Assembly (NCBI RefSeq): GCF_002897295.1
Contig: NZ_BEXF01000002.1
Location: forward strand, 248,001-312,000
Origin: Brevibacillus reuszeri
GTDB taxonomy: Bacteria > Bacillota > Bacilli > Brevibacillales > Brevibacillaceae
Length of the DNA stretch: 64,000 nt
Direction: 5' to 3'
Shown here: positions 39,301 through 46,509 of the stretch, piece by piece
Position numbering within the stretch: the stretch's first letter is position 1
How the letters are laid out: each line of letters opens with the position of its first letter
Notes under the pieces: model-generated
Database searches by the model: none
The model's input: only the letters and a program-made list of their open reading frames with translations
What the model was told of the DNA's origin: nothing
Program-made: the position numbers and the translations under genes

Positions 39301-40488
39301 CTAGCAAATCAATGATTCCAAATCTCTTGGATAGTATGTCAGCATCTCCATTCCATTTTCCGTTACCACAATCGTCTCTGCATGGCGGAAGCCGCCAAGA
39401 CCATTTACGTAAATGCCCGGTTCCACCGACATGACCATTCCTGCCTGTAAAATAGTTTCTTCCCCGAGGTCAAAAAACGGTGCTTCGTGATTCATGAGGC
39501 CAAGGGCATGTCCTGTATGATGACGTGTCAAATGAGTTACACCGTTTTCGCGGAAATAGCGCTGCACTTCTTCCTCTACGCGTTTCGCCGGGATTCCTGC
39601 ACGTATGGTGGCAAACGCTGTGTCCTGCGCGCCTAGCATGAGCTGAAAATACTTCTCCTGCTCCTTACTCGCTTCTCCAACAAACATCGTCCGTTCCAGC
39701 TCGCTATGGTACCCCCAAACCGCAGCATCCGCTCCAGTCACCAGCGTATCCCCGTGCTTGAGCATGATGCTTTGTGTCACGGCGTGCGGCACAGCCGACA
39801 TCGGTCCTACCTGTCCACGGAACACCGCAATCACATTGTGCCCATATCCGCCATACGGCTTGTAATCTGGACCAAGCGCATCGAGCATCATCATCGATGC
39901 CTCGTGACTGGCACGACCCTCGATTTCCATCGCATTGATACCAGCTTTCGAATATTTTTGCAGAAGTCGGTGAGCCAGGTGCGACCAACGCAACGATTCT
40001 TTGATCAGCTCCAGCTCATTAGCCGATTTTACCGCACGTGCCTCTTCTACCCAGCCTCGCAGGGAGACGAATGCTTTTGCATCAAGTAATTCACTCACTC
40101 TCGGTCCTCGATACCCCATCGCTGAGCCATAGCCATCCGCGTCCAGCCCGATCGTTTTGCCCTCAAAACCTGCAGCGATCAGTACTTCCTTCAGATACTC
40201 CAGCGGATGACGCAAGCCCGGATACTCTGGATAGGAATGCACCTCGTCTACCTGCGCAAACATCTCCGCGTGCTCATGCTCTAGTGCCGGAACAAACAGA
40301 TGGGACTTGCCATTCGGAGCAAAGAACAGTCCAATGGGGCGTTCTGTGGGATGAAAATGAAAACCGGTCAAATAAAAGATGTCGGTCACTCCAAACAAGA
40401 TGGCAGCTTCTACTCCGTGCTTCTCAAGTCGTGTCAAAAAAGCTTTTTGCCGCTGCAAAATTTCGGCTGTTGGAATCGCCAAAAGCAT
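39301..40488 (-). CDS. M24 family metallopeptidase, second copy with variant metal site
   Basis: 395 residues from the ATG at 40488 (GAGGG 7 nt upstream). Pita-bread fold: HHTGHALGLMNHEAPF, MSVEPGIYV and GFRHAETIVV carry His and Glu ligands. The Asp-Asp segment differs from its neighbour: TGADAAVWGYHSELERT, with Glu where copy 1 has Asp (SD to SE) and two residues fewer before it. This is a recognised M24 sub-branch rather than decay. Xaa-Pro dipeptidase-like; the substrate is unknown. Preceded by its own promoter and leader copy 2; no clear terminator follows, so it may read into the dipeptide operon. Confidence 0.88.
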   Translation of the reverse strand: MLLAIPTAEILQRQKAFLTRLEKHGVEAAILFGVTDIFYLTGFHFHPTERPIGLFFAPNGKSHLFVPALEHEHAEMFAQVDEVHSYPEYPGLRHPLEYLKEVLIAAGFEGKTIGLDADGYGSAMGYRGPRVSELLDAKAFVSLRGWVEEARAVKSANELELIKESLRWSHLAHRLLQKYSKAGINAMEIEGRASHEASMMMLDALGPDYKPYGGYGHNVIAVFRGQVGPMSAVPHAVTQSIMLKHGDTLVTGADAAVWGYHSELERTMFVGEASKEQEKYFQLMLGAQDTAFATIRAGIPAKRVEEEVQRYFRENGVTHLTRHHTGHALGLMNHEAPFFDLGEETILQAGMVMSVEPGIYVNGLGGFRHAETIVVTENGMEMLTYYPRDLESLIC

Positions 40489-40534
40489 GCTTGGTCCCTC
40501 GCTTCCTTTTTTTCTGTAAGATTTTGTGAAACGT

Positions 40535-40666
40535 AAAAAGGACCAAGCCAAAACAATCCGAGGCGCAAAAAAGCGTCTGGATCATTCAGCTTGGTCCGTA
40601 CGTCCCGCCTGGTATGAACAGGGGATGCCTGTCCACTGGAACAACGACTTGCTGGTTTTATCTGTT
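40535..40666 (-). promoter_or_regulatory. Structured leader RNA copy 2, putative riboswitch with terminator
   Basis: Same order as copy 1: AACAGAT (40660-40666), CAGCAAG (40648-40654), the 25-nt block (40612-40636) folding as GGACAGG/CCTGTTC around CATCC, then ACCAAGCTGA. The long terminator pairs GGACCAAGC (40589-40597) with GCTTGGTCC (40540-40548), extends through GATCC-AGACGC/GCGCCT-GGATT and ends in TTTTT. Relative to copy 1, C-G replaces U-A in the first stem, a compensatory change. The leader starts about 8 nt after a strong promoter and lies 46 nt before the M24 gene. Confidence 0.78.
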
Positions 40667-40673
40667 AGGGGTC

Positions 40674-40702
40674 ATTATATACGCACTCGGCTCAATTTTC
40701 AA
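40674..40702 (-). promoter_or_regulatory. SigA-type promoter of the second M24 gene
   Basis: Read leftward: TTGAAA (40697-40702), 17-bp spacer, TATAAT (40674-40679). Transcription should start near 40667, exactly at the leader's conserved AACAGAT. Confidence 0.8.
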
Positions 40703-40714
40703 TATACTCTGTTT

Positions 40715-41065
40715 TTATTCGGACGCCGCTTCTGCATACGTCATGGATTTATAGATTTCAAACTGATTATAGGCATCGCGAATCGCAGAAACGATGGCTT
40801 TTTTCCCGAGCCCAAAATACCGCCGCTCAAACTTTTGAATGGGAAGATCAACGCCGTTTTTCAAATCGTGCCCTACCAGAATGCTTTTGATAAAATCATT
40901 GCACATGTTGGTGACAAAGGTACAAGAAGCATTCACGATTTTGTCTGATTCGGGGTCAATCTCAAAACCGACGCCCATGACTCCATACAAATTCTTAGCA
41001 GCCATTCCATCGGGCAAACGGGAATAGCCTGTACAAAAAATAGTTTCGTCATTTCTTACGCCCAT
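40715..41065 (-). CDS. DUF3870 domain protein
   Basis: 116 residues. TGYSRLPDGMAAKNLYGVMGVGFEIDPESDKIV and FIKSILVGHDL, with RRYFGLGKKAIVSAIRDAY, match the DUF3870 pattern. Members are small soluble proteins of unknown function often found beside peptide or amino-acid catabolism genes, which fits the location. No terminator separates it from the M24 promoter. Confidence 0.82.
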   Translation of the reverse strand: MGVRNDETIFCTGYSRLPDGMAAKNLYGVMGVGFEIDPESDKIVNASCTFVTNMCNDFIKSILVGHDLKNGVDLPIQKFERRYFGLGKKAIVSAIRDAYNQFEIYKSMTYAEAASE

Positions 41066-41304
41066 GGTGAAATCCTCCCTTCGATGCCTACTATCAGAAT
41101 TATTTTACTTTGTTTAAGGAAAAATGCCTACGGTGAAAAACAGACAACTTCCACTGGCGATCCCAACGAATCTGATTCTAGCATTTACTTGGGAAAAAGG
41201 AATCAAGAAAAACATGTGGCGGGCTGTAGTGGTGGGGAGGAAACCGGAGGAGGCACTTGTAGTGAACTCAGCCAGACATTTAAACGAAGTATGTTATCGA
41301 TAAA

Positions 41305-41336
41305 CAAAAAACCCGGACATTATTTTGCCCGGGCTT
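41305..41336 (-). terminator. Rho-independent terminator downstream of the TetR-side small ORF
   Basis: ACCCGGACA (41311-41319) and TGCCCGGGCT (41326-41335) form about 10 bp with G-U pairs. Read leftward it ends in TTTTTTG. It ends 23 nt after the small open frame at 41359, so something is transcribed leftward into it. The neighbouring 41066-41304 stretch holds no gene I can support. Confidence 0.8.
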
Positions 41337-41358
41337 CGTTCATCGTCGCAACTATCCA

Positions 41359-41487
41359 CTAATATTCTTCGCCATCCTCATTCGCCTGTGCTCCATGACA
41401 GTGGTAGAACCACGGGACAACGACGAGCGGCCTGAACAGCTCATCTCCCGAAATAACCTGTTCATTTCGACGTCTTTTGCAAGATAT
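41359..41487 (-). CDS. Possible small protein or gene remnant without a standard start
   Basis: The frame is open from 41532 to the TAG at 41359 and reads like protein at its end (QVISGDELFRPL, VVVPWFYHCHG, AQANEDGEEY). There is no ATG, GTG or TTG in frame; the ATA at 41487 would give 42 residues. It contains Cys and His in YHCHG. A terminator follows at once. Either a remnant, a frameshifted gene or an unusual start. No family recognised. Confidence 0.3.
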   Translation of the reverse strand: MSCKRRRNEQVISGDELFRPLVVVPWFYHCHGAQANEDGEEY

Positions 41488-41580
41488 GTTCCATTTTATA
41501 TATGTAAAGTATAGGATTCCGCCCTCAAAAGTCTATGTCTTCCTTGTGTCAACTTTGCCCCGATTGAACAAACTCTTACT

Positions 41581-41658
41581 GACACTTCTGTCGGATCGAG
41601 CAAAAAAATAAAGACACGAATGTCAGTGCAATTATTTCACACTCCCGACACTAGTGTC
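41581..41658. repeat. Three GACA-N4-TGTC palindromes beside tetR
   Basis: GACACTTCTGTC (41581-41592), GACACGAATGTC (41613-41624) and GACACTAGTGTC (41647-41658), start to start 32 and 34 bp. All have the same half-sites and spacing. They lie just after the tetR stop and upstream of the small open frame read leftward. They resemble operator sites. Confidence 0.5.
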
Positions 41659-41663
41659 AATTT

Positions 41664-42257
41664 CTACGTTGTAGCAGCATTGTGACCGTTTGGCACCCCA
41701 TAGCCTTCCAATAGTACGTTAAAAATCAGGCTGTTCCAATCTGCCTCGGAGGTCTCACGGCTTTTTGGGATTTGAATGGCTTGAAACAACAGGCTGGCCA
41801 CAAGTGAACTCGGGACATCCGCACGTATCGAGCCGACTTCTTTGCAAGTTTCAATCACATCTCTCAGCATCCGATTCAACGTATTATGCTGCTGCCGCAA
41901 TGTCGCCATCGACTTTTTGACGTTGTCTGATGCGTCCCCGTTTACGAACGGAGCAAACAACAAAATTTGATGGATATGTGCGTACTTCATAAACGAATCA
42001 AAAATGTGTCGGAGCTTTTGCATCGGCGTCTCGACATGCTCCAAGCCCTCATATTCCGCCATAATCGTATCCATCAGATGAACCATCAAGGACGCAATCA
42101 GCTCATCCTTATTGGAAAAGTATTCGTAAATCGTGCTTCGGCTCACATTTAGTTGATCAGACACCAATTTGAAGTGAAAGCCCGCGTAACCTTTTTCAAT
42201 CAGGATTTTACCCGTCACCTCATAAAGCTCATCTATATGTATTTTTTGCCTCGCCAT
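41664..42257 (-). CDS. TetR/AcrR family transcriptional regulator
   Basis: 197 residues. N-terminal HTH: ILIEKGYAGFHFKLVSDQLNVSRSTIYEYFSNKDELI. The helical ligand domain ends FNVLLEGYGVPN. Divergent from two SDR genes, with the palindromic operator-promoter between them, so it probably represses them, perhaps released by a lipid or CoA-like ligand as in FadR-type TetR proteins (inferred). Confidence 0.9.
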   Translation of the reverse strand: MARQKIHIDELYEVTGKILIEKGYAGFHFKLVSDQLNVSRSTIYEYFSNKDELIASLMVHLMDTIMAEYEGLEHVETPMQKLRHIFDSFMKYAHIHQILLFAPFVNGDASDNVKKSMATLRQQHNTLNRMLRDVIETCKEVGSIRADVPSSLVASLLFQAIQIPKSRETSEADWNSLIFNVLLEGYGVPNGHNAATT

Positions 42258-42415
42258 TCGCTACGCCCTCTTTGCTCACTTAATACGACGATTCTCAATT
42301 AGGAACAGTTTACACAAGCTTCTAGATAACCTCAACCCCTCGTACTGCTCCTCTTCAGCTGACTGTGGAACCAGCTTTCTTTTACCAAAAGGAAAAAGTG
42401 ACCGTCATTTCGCTC

Positions 42416-42446
42416 TTGATAGTGACGTTACGTCACCTTTTATACT
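42416..42446 (+). promoter_or_regulatory. Promoter with 15-bp palindromic operator in its spacer
   Basis: TTGATA (42416-42421), 19-bp spacer, TATACT (42441-42446). The spacer holds GTGACGTTACGTCAC (42422-42436), perfectly symmetric around one T. A related half, GTGACCGTCA, lies about 25 bp upstream. TetR binding here would block the promoter. The 19-bp spacer is also the MerR-type geometry, so an activator is not excluded. Confidence 0.7.
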
Positions 42447-42477
42447 TGCAGTATTCCTTCTGAAAGGAGACGTAGCA

Positions 42478-43275
42478 ATGAACCGTGTACGAGACAAAGT
42501 CGCGATCGTAACCGGAGGTGCTTCCGGCATTGGTCTTGCTTCTGCCAAGCTGCTCGCAAGTGAAGGTGCAAAGGTGATCGTCGCTGATTTCAACCTCGAA
42601 GCCGCTCAAAAGGCTGCCGAGGAAATTCGGCGGGATGGAGGCATTGCAGAAGCGATCTTTCTCAATGCCGCAGATGGAGATTTGATTAAAGAAATGATTG
42701 ATACAGCCGTAGAGAAATTCGGCTCCCTGCATATTCTCGTAAACAACGTCGGCGGCAACAATCCACAAAAGGATTTGGATGTCGTCAATCTGGATATCGA
42801 GGAATGGGACAGGCAGATGAATGTGAACACGAAAAGCGTGATGCTCGGCTGCAAGTACGCCATTCCCCACATGATTGCTGCAGGCGGTGGCTCTATTATC
42901 AACACAGCATCGATGGCAGCCTTTGCTGGGGATGCCGTTCGTACTGCTTATGGTACAACCAAGGCAGCCGTAGTGAATCTGACCAGATACGTGGCGACCC
43001 AATATGGACACCAGCGCATCCGCTGTAATGCCGTAGCACCTGGACTGATTTTGACACCAGCAGCCAAGGCGCATATTTCACCAGAAGTAATGGACATTTT
43101 CTCCAAGTACAATGCACTGCCATATCACGGCGAGCCGGAAGATATCGGCTACACGGTACTCTTTTTGGCTTCCGATGAAGCGAAATTCATTACAGGTCAA
43201 ACCATTCAGGTCGAGGGTGGACATTATATAGGAAACCCTACCGTACCTGATTTCCTCTCACTGGCAAATACGTAA
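42478..43275 (+). CDS. Short-chain dehydrogenase/reductase
   Basis: 265 residues, AAAGGAG upstream. Classical SDR: TGGASGIG (13-20), D at end of the second beta strand (VIVADF), NNVGG, catalytic S in INTASM, and Y158-x3-K162 (YGTTK), with AVAPGLI after. The Asp after the second beta strand favours NAD(H). Oxidises or reduces an alcohol/ketone; substrate unknown. First gene of a two-SDR operon. Confidence 0.9.
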   Translation: MNRVRDKVAIVTGGASGIGLASAKLLASEGAKVIVADFNLEAAQKAAEEIRRDGGIAEAIFLNAADGDLIKEMIDTAVEKFGSLHILVNNVGGNNPQKDLDVVNLDIEEWDRQMNVNTKSVMLGCKYAIPHMIAAGGGSIINTASMAAFAGDAVRTAYGTTKAAVVNLTRYVATQYGHQRIRCNAVAPGLILTPAAKAHISPEVMDIFSKYNALPYHGEPEDIGYTVLFLASDEAKFITGQTIQVEGGHYIGNPTVPDFLSLANT

Positions 43276-43310
43276 GTCCAACTAACCATTCCAAAAAGGA
43301 GAGATATCAT

Positions 43311-44066
43311 ATGAAGCGTCTGCAAAATAAAGTTGCGATTATTACAGGGGCAGGTAGCGGCATGGGCAAAGAGGAAGCATTGCTTTTTGCCCAAGAAGGC
43401 GCTAAAGTCGTCGTGACCGACATTCAGGAAGAAAAAGTGAATCAGGTCGTAGCTGAAATCAAGGAGCAAGGCGGCGAGGCGATTGGATTGTTCCACAACG
43501 TCACTTCGGAGGAAAACTGGGTACAAGTAGTAGAACAAGCTGTGAAGGCTTACGGAAAAGTGGATGTCCTCGTGAACAACGCAGGAATTCCAAGCTCAGC
43601 GACTCCCCTGCATGAATCCACACTGGAAAGCTGGAATCGCACGATGGACATCAACCTGACAGGCACCTTCCTCGGGATGAAGCATGTCATCCCGGTCATG
43701 CTGGAAAACAAGGGCGGCTCGATCGTTAACATCTCCTCTATCGCAGGCCTGACAGGCGGAAGCGGCGCAAGTGCCTACACCGCATCCAAAGGTGGCGTTC
43801 GCTTGCTGACCAAAGGAACCGCCATTCAATATGCAAAGGAAAACATTCGCGTCAACTCCGTTCATCCTGGCTTCATTGAAACCCCGATGACAACGGATAT
43901 GTTTGAAAACGACCAAATGAATCAATGGTTCCGCTCCCTCACTCCGCTGCCTCGTCTGGGCAAAGCTCACGATGTAGCAGAAGGGGTGTTGTTCCTGGCT
44001 TCCGACGCTTCTTCTTTTATTACCGGCATTGAGCTGCCAGTAGATGGCGGCTATTCTGCTCAATAA
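43311..44066 (+). CDS. Short-chain dehydrogenase/reductase
   Basis: 251 residues, AAAGGAG upstream. TGAGSGMG (12-19), VVVTDI (Asp, NAD-type), NNAGIP, ISSIAG with the catalytic Ser, and Y156-x3-K160 (YTASK). The C-terminal SSFITGIELPVDGGYSAQ is typical of the 3-oxoacyl-ACP reductase/glucose dehydrogenase-like group. Paired with the previous SDR, it may act in the same pathway. Confidence 0.9.
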   Translation: MKRLQNKVAIITGAGSGMGKEEALLFAQEGAKVVVTDIQEEKVNQVVAEIKEQGGEAIGLFHNVTSEENWVQVVEQAVKAYGKVDVLVNNAGIPSSATPLHESTLESWNRTMDINLTGTFLGMKHVIPVMLENKGGSIVNISSIAGLTGGSGASAYTASKGGVRLLTKGTAIQYAKENIRVNSVHPGFIETPMTTDMFENDQMNQWFRSLTPLPRLGKAHDVAEGVLFLASDASSFITGIELPVDGGYSAQ

Positions 44067-44113
44067 CAAACACCCGCAGGGCAACAGGGCAACTAAATAC
44101 GTAGCCGATTATA

Positions 44114-44138
44114 AGCCGTCGAACTTCGACGGTTTTTT
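44114..44138 (+). terminator. Terminator after the SDR operon
   Basis: CCGTCGAA (44116-44123) and TTCGACGG (44125-44132) form an 8-bp stem whose tip opens, followed by TTTTTT. Confidence 0.85.
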
Positions 44139-44239
44139 CTGTTTTTTACGCCATTTTTACGTTTCCAAAAATATCATCAAATCCTTTTCTAAAAAAAGAT
44201 TGCAAACCTTTCAAGAAAGGAGTAAGTTATTTTCTGACT

Positions 44240-44258
44240 GATAATGATTTTTATTCTC
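44240..44258 (+). promoter_or_regulatory. Fur box upstream of efeO
   Basis: GATAATGATTTTTATTCTC matches the Fur consensus (GATAATGATWATCATTATC) at 16 of 19 positions. It lies 46 nt before the efeO start, so the operon should be repressed by iron. Confidence 0.8.
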
Positions 44259-44303
44259 GATATATAAACAAGCACTTATATGTAATAAGGGGATGTTTTC
44301 AAA

Positions 44304-45197
44304 ATGAATAAGCATTGGGTTTATCCATTCTCAGCAGTGGTACTGACTTCTTCTCTGCTACTATCCGCATGCGGAAATGCAGAAACACAAAAAGAAGAGA
44401 AAAAACCGGAAGCAGCGCAGCCTGACAAGCCTGCCACTACTGAACAGCCTGCTACGTCAGCTGCAGTCAGTCCTGAGCTGCAAGCCTCTATCGATGAATA
44501 TCAAAAATGGGTGATCTCCCAAACAGACCAATTTGTGAAAGCAACAGAGAGCTTCACTAATGCAGTCAAAGCTGGAGATATCGAAAAGGCGAAGAAAGAG
44601 TACGCTCCCGCGCGCACCTACTTTGAAAAAATCGAACCGATTGCGGAATCTCTTGGCGATTTCGACCCGTGGATTGACGCCCGCGAAGGCGATGTTCCTG
44701 ATAACGAATGGCGCGGCTACCACAAGCTAGAAAAAGCTTTGTGGGAAACGAAATCCGTTGCTGACCAAGAAAAGGTAGCTGACCAGCTGCTGCAAGACGT
44801 GAAACAGCTGCGCGTAAAGGTAGAGGGCGTAGAGATTGATGTTAAAATGCTCGTTACTGGGGCAGTCGAACTATTAAATGAGGTTTCCTCCAGCAAAGTA
44901 ACCGGTGAAGAAGAGCGTTATTCTCATACCGACCTATATGACTTCGCTGCTAACGTTGAGGGTGCCAATGAAATCTTTAAAGTACTCAAATCTTCCGTAG
45001 AAGCGAAGGATGCAGCACTCGCAAAAGAAATCGAGACACGCTTCAGCGATCTCGACAAGGCTCTCGCACCTTATCGCAAAGATGATGGCTATGTTCTGTA
45101 CACCGAGCTGAAGGAAGACCAAGTGAAAAAGCTGAGCCAAGCAATTGATGCCTTAGCTGAGCCATTGTCCAAAATGGGAACAATCATAGGAGGATAA
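44304..45197 (+). CDS. efeO: EfeO, periplasmic-type imelysin-domain iron-binding lipoprotein
   Basis: 297 residues. Lipoprotein signal with LLSAC (C23), a Lys/Glu-rich linker, and an imelysin/M75 helical domain containing GYHKLEKALW (the HxxE metal motif) and FDPWIDAREGDV. It has no cupredoxin domain, as usual in Gram-positive EfeO/EfeM proteins. Works with EfeU and EfeB in ferrous/ferric iron uptake at low pH or low iron. Downstream of a Fur box and 4 nt before efeB. Confidence 0.92.
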   Translation: MNKHWVYPFSAVVLTSSLLLSACGNAETQKEEKKPEAAQPDKPATTEQPATSAAVSPELQASIDEYQKWVISQTDQFVKATESFTNAVKAGDIEKAKKEYAPARTYFEKIEPIAESLGDFDPWIDAREGDVPDNEWRGYHKLEKALWETKSVADQEKVADQLLQDVKQLRVKVEGVEIDVKMLVTGAVELLNEVSSSKVTGEEERYSHTDLYDFAANVEGANEIFKVLKSSVEAKDAALAKEIETRFSDLDKALAPYRKDDGYVLYTELKEDQVKKLSQAIDALAEPLSKMGTIIGG

Positions 45198-45201
45198 TCT
45201 G

Positions 45202-46479
45202 ATGGATACGAAACGTCTCGAGGAAGCCGCCAACAAGAAAATGACTCGTCGGGACGCTCTGAAGCTTGCAGGGGTCGGTGGAATCGGCTTGCTGCTGGGG
45301 GCTGGGGGAATGAAGACTTTTCTTCCAGCTACATCCACAGCAAAGCAGGTTTCCCCTGCTCCATCGTCTGTTGATGGGATCATCCCCTTTTATGGAAAGC
45401 ATCAGTCGGGCATCACCACACCTATGCAGGATTTTATTTGCATGGGTGCTTTTGATTTAACAACGACTTCCATTGACGATGTGCGCAAGCTATTTCAGAG
45501 CTGGACGAGTGCAGCGGCGCGCCTAACAGAAGGCAAAAGCGTTGACGATGAGAGCGAAAACCCTCATCTCCCGCCAGTAGATACAGGAGAGAGCATGGGG
45601 CTTGGTTCCATGCGTATGACGATTACCTTTGGCCTTGGTGCCAGCTTTTTTGATGAGCGCTTTGGTCTGGCTGCCAAACGGCCTGCTCCATTGGTAGATT
45701 TACCGCGCTTTAACAGTGACGAGATTCGCAAGGAATGGTCTGGCGGTGATATTGTCGTACAGGTCTGTGCCAACGATCCGCAGGTCGCTTTTCATGCATT
45801 GCGCAATTTGGCACGAATTGCTCGTGGAAAAGCAGTATTGCACTGGCTGCAGGATGGTTTTCAGCGTACCAGCGCTGCAGATCCGTCTGGGTCGACCCCA
45901 CGCAATCTTATGGGCTTCAAGGATGGCTCCAACAATCCGCAAGTCAGCGACGCTAAGGTAGCTGACGAAATTGTATGGGCACAGTCTGAAGATAATCCAG
46001 CCTGGATGGCAGGCGGCAGCTACATGGTGATGCGGCGGATTCGCATGAGAATCGAGGTATGGGACCGCTCCTCTCTGGACGATCAGGAAAGCACATTTGG
46101 CAGACACCGTCAGTCTGGCGCACCACTTGGAAAAACAGGTGAATTCGACGAGCTTGAGCTGGATCGAAAAGACTCTGCTGGAAAGCCAGTCATACCAGCC
46201 ACTTCTCACGTTGCTCTCGCGCACATGGACGGCAAAGTAAAAATTCTTCGCAGAGGCTACTCCTACTCCAGTGGGATGGACGTCAAAACAGGACAGCTCG
46301 ACGCCGGACTTCTGTTCATCTGCTTTAACCGTGATCCGCGCAAGCAGTTCATACCGATGCAACAAAAGCTGGCAACCGTTGATCAGCTCAATGAATACAT
46401 CACTCATGTCGGCAGTGGCCTGTACGCATGCTTGCCTGGTGCAAGCGAGGGCGGATACATTGGCGACACGTTATTTTAA
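45202..46479 (+). CDS. efeB: EfeB, Tat-exported DyP-type haem peroxidase
   Basis: 425 residues, AGGAGG upstream. Twin-arginine signal MTRRDALKLAGVGGIG (RR at 16-17). The DyP fold shows GFKDGSNNP (about 238, with catalytic Asp) and MRRIRMRIEVWD, plus a proximal haem His probably in GRHRQSGAPLG. It oxidises Fe(II) or takes iron from haem outside the cell and passes it to EfeO/EfeU. Confidence 0.93.
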   Translation: MDTKRLEEAANKKMTRRDALKLAGVGGIGLLLGAGGMKTFLPATSTAKQVSPAPSSVDGIIPFYGKHQSGITTPMQDFICMGAFDLTTTSIDDVRKLFQSWTSAAARLTEGKSVDDESENPHLPPVDTGESMGLGSMRMTITFGLGASFFDERFGLAAKRPAPLVDLPRFNSDEIRKEWSGGDIVVQVCANDPQVAFHALRNLARIARGKAVLHWLQDGFQRTSAADPSGSTPRNLMGFKDGSNNPQVSDAKVADEIVWAQSEDNPAWMAGGSYMVMRRIRMRIEVWDRSSLDDQESTFGRHRQSGAPLGKTGEFDELELDRKDSAGKPVIPATSHVALAHMDGKVKILRRGYSYSSGMDVKTGQLDAGLLFICFNRDPRKQFIPMQQKLATVDQLNEYITHVGSGLYACLPGASEGGYIGDTLF

Positions 46480-46509
46480 ACCCACAATCGGGGATGGAGT
46501 GAACACACC

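Noticed and set aside
39061..40702. T-box for the M24 leaders
   Set aside because: No TGGNACC or AGGGTGGNACCGCG motif and no tRNA-synthetase-like setting; the conserved block is different.
41084..41362. 92-codon plus-strand frame
   Set aside because: Low-complexity, no ribosome site, antisense to a terminator and to the small frame at 41359.
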